Shown in pieces: positions 26,372-34,633 of a stretch of DNA of 64,000 bases. A program made the position numbers and the translations under genes. The notes under the pieces are model-generated. The model had not been told where the DNA came from. It searched no databases and saw nothing but the letters and a program-made list of their open reading frames with translations. Origin of the DNA: Gilvimarinus polysaccharolyticus (GTDB lineage Bacteria; Pseudomonadota; Gammaproteobacteria; Pseudomonadales; Cellvibrionaceae); NCBI RefSeq assembly GCF_001187555.1, contig NZ_LFIJ01000002.1, positions 1,364,545 through 1,428,544 of the forward strand, given 5' to 3'. How positions within the stretch are numbered: the first letter of the stretch is position 1; every line of letters begins with the position of its first letter.

Positions 26372-29300
26372 ATGCAATTTCATAAAAAATTACTCAGTAT
26401 TGCAGTCTGTGCAGCAACAGCCGGAGTGGCGTTACCCGCGATGGCGCAGGATCAGAGCGCAGACTCTGTAGAGGTCCTAGAAGAAGTCGTGGTTCGTGGT
26501 ATGCGCGTAAGCATTGAAAACGCGCAGGATATTAAGCGTTTTGCAGATACGGTTAAAGACGTTATTACCGCCTCTGATATTGGCGCTCTGCCCGATAAAA
26601 GTGTGACCGAAGCGCTGCAGCGAATTCCCGGTGTAACGATTGAACGGTTTGCCTCTTCCAGCGACCCTAAGCACTACGCGGATGAGGGGACAGGGGTGTT
26701 GGTACGTGGTCTCGATCGTGTGCGCTCAGAAATTAACGGTCGTGACGCCTTTAGCGCTAACCCTTGGGGTGGTTTAAGTTATGAAGACTTTCCAGCCGAG
26801 TTGTTAGGCGCGGTAGAGGTTGTTAAAAACCAAACGGCCGATCTTATCTCTGGTGGTATAGCCGGTACGGTTAACCTAATTACTCGCAAACCTTTTGATT
26901 CCGATGAGCAGTTGTTGTCGTTTTCGGCCAAGGCAAGCTACGGTGATTATCGTGAAGAAACTACGCCTTCGTTTTCAGCGTTGTTTTCAGATAGCTGGGA
27001 AACCGATGCGGGTAAGTTTGGCTTCTTGATCTCCGGCGCTTTCTCAGAGTACAAAACCCGAGGTGATGGTGTTGGTTTGGGTAATTTCCACGAGCGTGGT
27101 GTAGACACGACTCCGCCTGCAAGTTGGGATCATTGGGGTGGGCTTGTCGGTCAGCCTGGTAAAGTGGTTGGCCAGTGGGATAGCCCATGTATGGACTATA
27201 ATGGCAATAACGCTTGGCAGTGGGACGCTAGTTGTACGGGGCCTACCGCTAATGTTATCCCTCCAGAGGATGCTCATGTTTCACCGTATGAAGGCTCAGC
27301 GATTGAAGGCCAATTAGAAGGTACTTCACTATATACCCCTGCGGCAATTCACATGAGCACCGCGGACAATGATCGTGAGCGTACAGGTTTTACTACCTCT
27401 TTGCAGTACGCCAACAATGATGAAACCATTGTGGCGACCTTAGAGCACATCAACTCTAAAGCTTCTCTTGAGTACACAGAGCGCCAAATTGGCCAGGCAG
27501 CGCAGGGCTTTAAAGGCTTTATGGCAAGCTCACATGATTGGGTAGATGATGCCGAAAATGGTTATCCACGCACCTTTGATGAAGATGGTTTTTTAACCTC
27601 AGGTGTTGCGTTGGGTAATAACATTGAAGTGCCTATGAACTATCGTACTCGTTGGAACTACAACGAAAATACGGTTGAAGACACCTCCCTTAATGTGACG
27701 CTGACGCCAACCGATCGTTTAACGGTTGGGCTGGATTACCAACACGTAGACTCAGAGCAAATCGTCCATAACTACGGCATCTCCGCGCAGACTCGGGGTG
27801 GTCCTGTTGCCAATGTATCGCCTTACTTTGTTGATTTACGTGGCGATCGTCCTACCGTTGAATACTTGAGTGATGCAGTTCAGAGCCCTGGTTGGGCCAG
27901 AGACGCAGACGGCAATGCGCTTGTAGGAGTTGAGCCAAACCTGTTCTTAGGTTCGGGTATGGAGCAAGAGCAGCATAATACCGCCAAAGCCGATAGTTTT
28001 AAAATTGACGTTGATTATCAGTTTGATGGCGTATTTACCGGTATTAAAGCCGGTGTTTACTTCTCAGATAAAGACTTAACCGTTCGCGATACCAACTACG
28101 AAGGTTGGTCTGCTATCGGTACACCTTGGATCGAAGCAGACCGCGTGGCCGCTTCATCGTATCTAAGTCCTGAGTTGTTTGAGGCTGTTGATTTCTCTGG
28201 TTATTACGATGGTGAAGTGTTGCAAGGGCCGGTTAACAGCTTCTTGTTCCCTGATGCAGAGCTTGTTAAAAACTATGCCGATTCACTGCGCCAAGGCTGT
28301 GCCGATGGTTGGCACAATGCCACCAGCAGCGCGGCTAATGGTGGTGTTTGTGACGGTGTTTATGTGCCTTATACCGACAAGCCTAATCGGGTAGACGGGC
28401 CATTTGCAGCTCATAATATCAGCTCGTCTAACGAGCAACGTACCGAGTTTTATGTGCGTGGTGATTTTGAGTTTGATGACCTAGCCGTGCCCATTAAAGG
28501 TAACGTAGGTTTACGTTATGTAAGTTACGAGCTGGAGTCTACCGGTGCGTTTGTGCATCCTAGTCTGCAAACTCGAGGCGAACCAGGCACCTCACTCAAT
28601 GATGTAATGCAGAACGATTACCCTGCATTGTATGACATCGCCACGGGTGAGTCTGCGCTGAGTACAGTTCAAGGCACCGATTACGACACAGTACTGCCAA
28701 GCTTAAACTTAAGTTTTGGTGTGGCTGAAGACGTGGTAGTACGTTTTGCGGCATCGCAAGGGTTGTACTTTCCAAGCTTGGTCGACACACGAAATATTAC
28801 CGTTTTGAGCGTGGACTACACCAGACGCTTGCAAGACCCAGACTCGCCTCAGGACGATATAACCAACCCGGTTGTCGCTCTTGATGGTGTTAATTATACA
28901 GCGTATGCGAGTAACCCTTATCTGGAGCCTGAAGAGTCAACCAACTTGGATTTGACTGCCGAGTGGTATTTCGCCCCTGCGGGTTCCTTAACGGTTGGCC
29001 TGTTTCACAAAGAGTTGGATAATATTATCCGCAATAAGCAGTTTGATCTGCCTGTCGAAAACGGCGGTGTAGACTATGATGTTTCTGCTTATGGCCCAGA
29101 TAATACTGGCTCGGGCACTATTCGTGGTGTGGAGTTCTCTTACTCGCAGTTCTACGATTTCTTGCCGGGTGCTCTAAGCGGTTTAGGTATGCAATTTAAC
29201 TTTACCTACATCGACCAGCAAGGTTTGGAAGATCCCAATGAGCCTGTAGTTGGCTCGGGTGGCCTTGGCTTCTTAGAAGACGGTAGCCGGCTTAATGATA

Positions 29301-29671
29301 GCCGCAACTCCTTCCGTGTGTTTAGTGATTTGCCTCTGCAAGGTTATTCTGATGAGAACTTGAATGTCGTGGGTATGTATGAGTACGGAGATGTATCGTT
29401 CCGCTTGGCATACACTTGGCGTTCGGAGTACTTGTTGACCTTGCGTGAGTCTGAGGAGTTTGTACCTGCTTACGCCAAGCCACAAGGCATGATGGATTCC
29501 AGTTTTTATTACACTATCAATGACAACTGGAAAGTGGGCATCGAGGCCAGCAACTTGTTGGGTACCGAGACTGAAACTCGCTATCAGTTGAACCAAGAAG
29601 GTGATAAAACTGAGGCGCTTAACTTCATGACCGACCGTCGTTATGCGTTAAGCCTTAGAGCAACCTTTTAG
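26372..29671 (+). CDS. TonB-dependent receptor, Caulobacter/Xanthomonas carbohydrate type
   Basis: A 1099-residue outer membrane receptor. Signal peptide of about 27 residues (ending LPAMA); a TonB-box-like 'EVLEEVVVRGMR' follows. The plug domain has 'DVITASDIGALPDKSVTEALQRIPGV', 'VLVRGLDRVRSEINGRDAFS' and 'AVEVVKNQTADLISGGIAGTVNLITRKPF', the pattern of the TonB receptor group found in Caulobacter and Xanthomonas (TIGR01782-like), and the barrel ends in a terminal phenylalanine (LRATF). This group takes up oligosaccharides and related ligands; the ligand here is unknown. ATG 26372 and the GTG two codons earlier are both possible starts. It lies behind a LacI-type operator and a terminator follows, with a halogenase gene beyond. 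Confidence 0.93.
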   Translation: MQFHKKLLSIAVCAATAGVALPAMAQDQSADSVEVLEEVVVRGMRVSIENAQDIKRFADTVKDVITASDIGALPDKSVTEALQRIPGVTIERFASSSDPKHYADEGTGVLVRGLDRVRSEINGRDAFSANPWGGLSYEDFPAELLGAVEVVKNQTADLISGGIAGTVNLITRKPFDSDEQLLSFSAKASYGDYREETTPSFSALFSDSWETDAGKFGFLISGAFSEYKTRGDGVGLGNFHERGVDTTPPASWDHWGGLVGQPGKVVGQWDSPCMDYNGNNAWQWDASCTGPTANVIPPEDAHVSPYEGSAIEGQLEGTSLYTPAAIHMSTADNDRERTGFTTSLQYANNDETIVATLEHINSKASLEYTERQIGQAAQGFKGFMASSHDWVDDAENGYPRTFDEDGFLTSGVALGNNIEVPMNYRTRWNYNENTVEDTSLNVTLTPTDRLTVGLDYQHVDSEQIVHNYGISAQTRGGPVANVSPYFVDLRGDRPTVEYLSDAVQSPGWARDADGNALVGVEPNLFLGSGMEQEQHNTAKADSFKIDVDYQFDGVFTGIKAGVYFSDKDLTVRDTNYEGWSAIGTPWIEADRVAASSYLSPELFEAVDFSGYYDGEVLQGPVNSFLFPDAELVKNYADSLRQGCADGWHNATSSAANGGVCDGVYVPYTDKPNRVDGPFAAHNISSSNEQRTEFYVRGDFEFDDLAVPIKGNVGLRYVSYELESTGAFVHPSLQTRGEPGTSLNDVMQNDYPALYDIATGESALSTVQGTDYDTVLPSLNLSFGVAEDVVVRFAASQGLYFPSLVDTRNITVLSVDYTRRLQDPDSPQDDITNPVVALDGVNYTAYASNPYLEPEESTNLDLTAEWYFAPAGSLTVGLFHKELDNIIRNKQFDLPVENGGVDYDVSAYGPDNTGSGTIRGVEFSYSQFYDFLPGALSGLGMQFNFTYIDQQGLEDPNEPVVGSGGLGFLEDGSRLNDSRNSFRVFSDLPLQGYSDENLNVVGMYEYGDVSFRLAYTWRSEYLLTLRESEEFVPAYAKPQGMMDSSFYYTINDNWKVGIEASNLLGTETETRYQLNQEGDKTEALNFMTDRRYALSLRATF

Positions 29672-29697
29672 TAAAGCGTGCTAGTAAAATGGTTGAT

Positions 29698-29728
29698 AAA
29701 GCGCGCAGCAGAAATGCTGCGCGCTTTT
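29698..29728 (+). terminator. Strong intrinsic terminator after the TonB receptor
   Basis: AAAGCGCGCAGCA pairs perfectly with TGCTGCGCGCTTT around GAAA and continues into a T run. It stands between the receptor and the halogenase, so the halogenase either relies on read-through or has its own promoter in the 63 bp after the hairpin. Confidence 0.9.
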
Positions 29729-29791
29729 TATTATTTTACGTTTTTTCTTTGACGGTACGCTGTAAATTTGCATGCAAGAGATGTTACTGAT

Positions 29792-31324
29792 ATGAAAATA
29801 AAAAAAGTGGCGATTGTGGGCGGTGGCACAGCGGGCTGGCTGGCGGCAAATCATTTGGGACTTGAGCTTAGCGCGAGGGAGGGTTTTAGTGTTACGGTGG
29901 TAGAATCTAAAGATGTTCCTACCATTGGCGTTGGTGAGGGAACCGTTGCCGTCATTAGAAAAAGCCTAGAAAAGCTTGGGGTTAGTGAAGCCGAATTATT
30001 ATTGCGTTGCGATGCTACGTTTAAGATGGGCATTAAGTTTGTAAACTGGATGGCACCTAAAAAAGATAATTTTTACTACCATCCTTTTGATGCGCCATAT
30101 CCTTTAGGTGTTGATGCCACTGATTATTGGCTGTCTAATAAACCGACTGGTTCATTTTATGAGTTTTCTGAGTTAGCTAAGACGTATCTGGCCGCAGAGG
30201 GCAATCTATGCCCAAAATTACGTAACTCTCCGCCTTATCAGGGCGTGGTTAATTACGCCTATCACTTTGACGCTAAAAAGTTTTCTGAATTGTTGGCCGA
30301 CAATGCAAAGCGTAGGTTTGATGTTTTATACAAACAAAAAACGGTGTTGTCTGCTAATCTCGATGACAATGGCTTTATTGAGTCTTTAAATTATGATGAT
30401 GGCGAGACGGAAGGGTTTGATTTTTTTGTTGATTGTAGTGGGTTTAGTGCCTTACTTATGGAGAAAGCACTGGGTGTTGGGTTGGTTGATAAAAGTGATC
30501 AGATTGCTCCAGATCAAGCATTGGTTTTACAGGTTGCCACAAGTTCGGATGATGAAATAGCGCCTTACACAACAGCTACAGCACACACGGCAGGATGGAT
30601 TTGGGATATTCCGCTAACAACACGACGAGGTACTGGGTTTGTGTATTCTTCAGCCCACATGACAGAGCAACAAGCCATGGCAGAGTTTGAGCTTTATCAT
30701 GGCGCTAACTTTTGTCAGAGCAAAGTTAGAAAGATACCTCTAAAGACCGGCTATAGAGAGAAGTTCTGGTTAAAAAATTGCACGTCACTTGGTTTGGCTC
30801 AAGGCTTTGTCGAGCCGTTAGAGTCCACCTCGATTGTTATTACTGATTATTGTGCGTCTTTGATAGCTAAACTTCTACCAGATCATCGAGATCATTTGGA
30901 GGCTCGTGCCCAGCAAGTAAACCGGCGAGTTGAATACATTTGGGAAAGAGTTATTGATTTTGTACAACTGCACTATCTAATTTCTGATCGCCAAGATAGT
31001 GCTTTTTGGCGAGACTGTACTGCACCTACTAAAATGTCTGACTTGCTTCGCGAGAGGCTGTTGCTTTGGAAAAACTTTATACCAACACATTACGATTTTT
31101 CAGCAGATATAGAGTTTTTTCAGCGCGAAAGCTTTTTGGCTATTTTATATGGTATGAACTACCCTACCAAAGCACTCGAAAATAACGCCGAATACGATGA
31201 GTTTGTTAAGGTTAAAGTGGCGGAGCATTTTCAAGCAATGACGTCATTGGCCGAGTCGTTAACCCCGCAGCGACAATGGATTAATGAGTTTTATGCTTAT
31301 GCAGCGAATGTAAATAAGGTTTAA
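29792..31324 (+). CDS. Flavin-dependent tryptophan halogenase family protein
   Basis: A 510-residue protein of the family that uses FADH2, oxygen and halide to chlorinate or brominate tryptophan or similar groups. The FAD loop GGGTAGW is at 10-16, a lysine in ATFKMGIKF (K78) matches the catalytic lysine of PrnA (K79), WIWDIP at 269-274 is the WxWxIP signature that keeps the enzyme from acting as a monooxygenase, and EPLESTSI (341-348) contains the catalytic glutamate (E344; PrnA E346). All known catalytic residues are thus present. ATG 29792 is preferred over a TTG eight codons upstream. It follows a TonB receptor, a pairing frequent in carbohydrate-degrading bacteria, where the halogenase substrate is unknown. 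Base composition is more AT-rich than the neighbours. Confidence 0.9.
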   Translation: MKIKKVAIVGGGTAGWLAANHLGLELSAREGFSVTVVESKDVPTIGVGEGTVAVIRKSLEKLGVSEAELLLRCDATFKMGIKFVNWMAPKKDNFYYHPFDAPYPLGVDATDYWLSNKPTGSFYEFSELAKTYLAAEGNLCPKLRNSPPYQGVVNYAYHFDAKKFSELLADNAKRRFDVLYKQKTVLSANLDDNGFIESLNYDDGETEGFDFFVDCSGFSALLMEKALGVGLVDKSDQIAPDQALVLQVATSSDDEIAPYTTATAHTAGWIWDIPLTTRRGTGFVYSSAHMTEQQAMAEFELYHGANFCQSKVRKIPLKTGYREKFWLKNCTSLGLAQGFVEPLESTSIVITDYCASLIAKLLPDHRDHLEARAQQVNRRVEYIWERVIDFVQLHYLISDRQDSAFWRDCTAPTKMSDLLRERLLLWKNFIPTHYDFSADIEFFQRESFLAILYGMNYPTKALENNAEYDEFVKVKVAEHFQAMTSLAESLTPQRQWINEFYAYAANVNKV

Positions 31325-31340
31325 ACCGTTTTTGAGTGAT

Positions 31341-31380
31341 AGCCGATACTGTTTTTAAGACTTTTATCGGCTTTAGTTTG
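31341..31380 (+). terminator. Probable terminator after the halogenase gene
   Basis: AGCCGATA (31341-31348) pairs perfectly with TATCGGCT (31365-31372) around a 16-nt loop, followed by TTAGTTTG. The loop is long and the T run imperfect, so the terminator is only probable. Confidence 0.45.
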
Positions 31381-31468
31381 AATATTAGGCTTGGCGCTTA
31401 TCAAACTTGATTTCACAGATGCTTAAATTAGCGATACTATAATATGTTTAAGTGTTTGGACGCTTTCT

Positions 31469-32230
31469 ATGCAAATCCCCTCAGGCTTATATCGTCACTA
31501 CAAAGGTGGCGAGTACTACGTTTACCGTATTGCAACCCACAGTGAAACCCGCGAGCCCTTAGTGGTATACCGCTGTTTGTACGGCGATTTTTCTTGGTGG
31601 GTAAGGCCGCTGTCTATGTTTACTGAAACAATCGAGTGCGATGGCGAAACGGTTGCGCGTTTTGCGTTTGTGGCGCCGATGAGTGTGGCAGAGACGGATC
31701 GTTTGGCTCATGGTGGCAGCGTTCAGGTTGCGGCCAGTAACGAAGATATACAGTGGATGCGCGAAGCCCGTGAGCTTGCCGCTCAAGCTGCCGATAATAA
31801 TGAAGTGCCGGTTGGCGCGGTAGTGGTACGGCAAGGGCAGGTCGTTGGTCGAGGTTACAATCGTCCTATTGGTGGTTGTGACCCTACCGCCCATGCCGAG
31901 TTAATGGCGCTGCGCGATGCGGCTCGCAAACTGGGCAATTATCGTCTTACCGATTGTACTTTGTACGTGACGCTAGAGCCGTGCACGATGTGTGTCGGTG
32001 CAATGGTGCATGCGCGAGTCGGGCGATTAGTGTACGGCACCACCGAGCCTAAAGCGGGTGTTATTGTGAGCCAGGCGCAGTTGTTGGATGCGCCGTATTT
32101 CAATCACTCGATTCAAATTACCGGTGGTGTCGAGCGCGAAGCGTGCCAGCAACAGTTAAGTGATTTTTTTAAGCGCCGCCGGCATGAGAAAAAACAGCTG
32201 CGTGAAGGCTCTAATAACGCTGGGGAGTGA
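31469..32230 (+). CDS. tadA: DUF1653-TadA fusion: tRNA adenosine-34 deaminase with N-terminal extension
   Basis: A 253-residue two-domain protein. Residues 1-70 are a DUF1653 domain (SGLYRHYKGGEYYVY..., then LVVYRCLYG and a V-R-P-x-x-M-F motif). Residues about 87-240 are a TadA deaminase: zinc ligands in AHAE (H142, catalytic E144) and PCTMC (171-175), the RVGRLVYGTTEPKAG substrate segment, and the C-terminal 'LSDFFKRRR' helix. TadA converts adenosine-34 of tRNA-Arg(ACG) to inosine. DUF1653 is usually a free-standing protein of unknown function. The join lies in one uninterrupted frame with no internal ribosome site that I can see, so a real fusion is likely. It is convergent with a small membrane protein gene, 2 bp away. 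Confidence 0.9.
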   Translation: MQIPSGLYRHYKGGEYYVYRIATHSETREPLVVYRCLYGDFSWWVRPLSMFTETIECDGETVARFAFVAPMSVAETDRLAHGGSVQVAASNEDIQWMREARELAAQAADNNEVPVGAVVVRQGQVVGRGYNRPIGGCDPTAHAELMALRDAARKLGNYRLTDCTLYVTLEPCTMCVGAMVHARVGRLVYGTTEPKAGVIVSQAQLLDAPYFNHSIQITGGVEREACQQQLSDFFKRRRHEKKQLREGSNNAGE

Positions 32231-32232
32231 TT

Positions 32233-32637
32233 TTATTGCAATTTGTTGCCAGCCGCGGTTATTGGAGCCTGAGAGCTGTTGTTGGTTCGCAGCGGATTGC
32301 AGTTTTTAATAGTCACTTTACCTTGCAGTACGTTACCTTTTGAATACTCGTTAAAGTGGCAGCTGTTGGTTTTTGGGTCGTAGTTTTCTATCCATAGGTT
32401 TTCGTCTTTCCATGTGGCGGCAATGTGCAGCTGCCCGTCTGGAACGGTAATGCTCATTACACCGCCATACTTTTTGACAAACACTTGCTGAAAATGAAAA
32501 TAGTAGGCCGCCCAACCGACTAACAGCACCGCAAGCGAGCAGAGTAATGCCGCCTTCCAAAAATTGTATTTCCCCAGCCCGATCAGCAATATCATTGCCA
32601 ACGCAATAATTGCGCCCCAGTAGAGGTAGGTGATCAT
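32233..32637 (-). CDS. Small membrane protein of unknown function
   Basis: A 134-residue protein with two N-terminal membrane helices (about 3-21 and 28-46) and a C-terminal domain of about 85 residues that contains 'WIENYDPKTNSCHFNEYSKGNVLQGKVTIKNC', with two cysteines that could form a disulphide if periplasmic. The tail is polar and low in complexity. AGGAG lies 6 nt before the ATG, so the gene is likely real. I do not recognise the family. It stands downstream of mltF on the same strand, 86 bp away, and may be cotranscribed with it. Confidence 0.65.
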   Translation of the reverse strand: MITYLYWGAIIALAMILLIGLGKYNFWKAALLCSLAVLLVGWAAYYFHFQQVFVKKYGGVMSITVPDGQLHIAATWKDENLWIENYDPKTNSCHFNEYSKGNVLQGKVTIKNCNPLRTNNSSQAPITAAGNKLQ

Positions 32638-32723
32638 TCTTAGCTCCTGTCGGTTTTAATATTTTTTTGAGTTTATAGGCATGAGGTTTTGTTTGGTTTA
32701 ACTTTAGATACGCTCTGTCCGCA

Positions 32724-34229
32724 TTAAAGTACCGACATGGGCATGATGCCGTTATCGTTCCGCGTTTTTTGTTCGTCCGTGCTTTCGTCGGTGTCTTCTT
32801 CGGTGCTAGTGGCCATCGCCAAACGGCGCTGTTCTTGTTGGTCATGCCAAACAATGATGTCGCGAAAACGCAATATATTATTAACGTAATGCACCGGCTC
32901 CCAGCCGCGAGCGTAGCCGTGCTTAACCGTTCGGTAGTATTTACGTTTCGCCAGTAGTGGCAGGTATTTTTCAACATCTTGCCATAGGTCGGCGTTGTCG
33001 CCGTGGCGCTGAGTCAGTACTCGCGCATCCTCTAAGTGGCCCATGCCGGTGTTATAGGCCGCTAGCGCCAGCAGCGTACGGTCGGGTTCTTGGATCCGTT
33101 CGGGTAAGCGGTCGTATAAACTTTTAAGATAGGTGGCGCCGCCGCGCATACTTTGTTCTGGGTCGAGGCGATTTTTGACGCCAAGCTCTTTGGCCGTAGC
33201 ACGAGTCAGCATCATCAATCCTCGTACCCCAGTGTGCGAGCGGGCTTTTGAGTCCCAGTGCGATTCTTGATAGCTCACAGCCGCCAATAGTTGCCAGCTA
33301 AGCCCAACTTCATCGGCTACTTTTTGTATCAGCTCTTGCCACTGCGGCAGGCGATTCTCTAAGCGATGGGTAAAGAGTAAGGCGCCGCCGGTACTGACTG
33401 GGTCGTCATTACTAAAAAATTCGGCGATCAGCGTGTCGAGCGTACCGCTTTTTTTAATATCGGTTAAGTAAGCTTGAGCTCGGTCGTACAGGCTGGTGTC
33501 GGTTCGCTGCGGAAAAGCCCAACCAAGTGCATCGGGCTCGCCAACATCGAAGGCGAGTCGTGCCCGCGGGAAGGTTTGGGCGTTAATGTGATAAGCGTTG
33601 GAGTCGACAATAGCGTAATCTACCTCGCCTCGGTGGACCATTTCCAGCAGGTCGATCATTTCTAGATTGGATTCTTCGCGCCACTCAAGCTCTGGATGGT
33701 CTGCCTTTAATTGCTGCAAGCGCTCGACATGAGAGGAGCCGGTCATCAGCAGCAAGTCGCCGCCGATAACATCTTCGATAGACTCGGGCTTATTTTCGCC
33801 GCGGTTGTAAATGAGTTGCTGGGTTACCTCTAGGTAGGGGGCGGTAAAGTGCACGCGGGCTTGTCGCTGCGGGGTAATAGTAAGGCCCGCCGCCGCCAGT
33901 TGGGCATCGCCCGCTGCCACCATATCGAGCATGACGCTGAGGCTTTCTTGCTCGCGAATCTCTAAAGTTACCCCGAGTGAATCGGCAAAGCCTTGCAGTA
34001 AAGCGTACTCAAAGCCGGTGGTGCCATCTAGGCCTTCGTAGTAGGTGGTGGGACCGTTGCGAGAGATGGCAACCAATGTGCCGTTAGTGAGTACTTGCTC
34101 TAGGGTTGTGGGTGGGCGACTAGATGTAATGGTAGCGCAAACTGCTATTAGCAGTACGCTAAACAATGTGCGCTTGATCGAGAAGCGCTTTGGCAATCGC
34201 CGTACATATTGTCCGAGTTTGCTCAACAT
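32724..34229 (-). CDS. mltF: Membrane-bound lytic murein transglycosylase F
   Basis: Cleaves peptidoglycan between N-acetylmuramic acid and N-acetylglucosamine to give 1,6-anhydro ends. The 501 residues comprise an N-terminal membrane anchor (about 20-38), a solute-binding-protein family 3 module (about 45-270, starting 'GTLVAISRNGPTTYYEG') and a C-terminal SLT domain with catalytic glutamate in YQESHWDSKARS, then 'GVRGLMMLTRATAKELGV' and 'NTGMGHLEDAR'. This is the MltF plan. AGG sites precede the ATG. Its anhydro-sugar products would feed the amgK-murU recycling route also found in this window. Confidence 0.93.
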   Translation of the reverse strand: MLSKLGQYVRRLPKRFSIKRTLFSVLLIAVCATITSSRPPTTLEQVLTNGTLVAISRNGPTTYYEGLDGTTGFEYALLQGFADSLGVTLEIREQESLSVMLDMVAAGDAQLAAAGLTITPQRQARVHFTAPYLEVTQQLIYNRGENKPESIEDVIGGDLLLMTGSSHVERLQQLKADHPELEWREESNLEMIDLLEMVHRGEVDYAIVDSNAYHINAQTFPRARLAFDVGEPDALGWAFPQRTDTSLYDRAQAYLTDIKKSGTLDTLIAEFFSNDDPVSTGGALLFTHRLENRLPQWQELIQKVADEVGLSWQLLAAVSYQESHWDSKARSHTGVRGLMMLTRATAKELGVKNRLDPEQSMRGGATYLKSLYDRLPERIQEPDRTLLALAAYNTGMGHLEDARVLTQRHGDNADLWQDVEKYLPLLAKRKYYRTVKHGYARGWEPVHYVNNILRFRDIIVWHDQQEQRRLAMATSTEEDTDESTDEQKTRNDNGIMPMSVL

Positions 34230-34633
34230 TAAGGCCTACCTCTCCGGCGTGGCCGGTCTGTGGTCGGTGCCGCGATCTGGGGGAGCCCCCTAGAGCAAGT
34301 CAGCCGCACAAATTTCGCGCGATTTTAACGATTCTGAATGTGATGTGCCACCCGCATGTCGTATAAAGCGGCCTCCTTGCTTGGTTAAATAATAGTCTGC
34401 ATTTGCGCTGACGTCCATTTGGCGTGCGCTTTAGGTCATTGTGCGGTGTGCGCCTGAATTGGTCAATATTTGCCACCCGAGTGCTGCTAAGGGTGATCAA
34501 TTGCAGTACAATACCGGCCCTCTCAGTACCGCCTAAATTTGGTGCTTTGCGAAGTAGTGGGTTAACCCAACTCGCAGTATTAGGTGGTAAGACATTTAAT
34601 CCCAACCCCGCAAGCTTGAGGTTGCAGCCTACT
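34230..34633. other. Divergent region between mltF and purL
   Basis: About 400 bp. The purL frame stays open for 70 codons upstream of its ATG, but that stretch has no family similarity and I treat it as non-coding. I looked for a PurR-type box and did not find a convincing one. Confidence 0.45.

Noticed and set aside
32351-32977. Minus-strand frame of 208 codons across mltF and the small membrane protein
   Set aside because: Entirely in another frame over two supported genes, with compositionally odd translation.
34424-34633. Seventy-codon N-terminal extension of PurL
   Set aside because: The extension lacks PurL similarity and would exceed the normal length; ATG 34634 gives the standard N-terminus.
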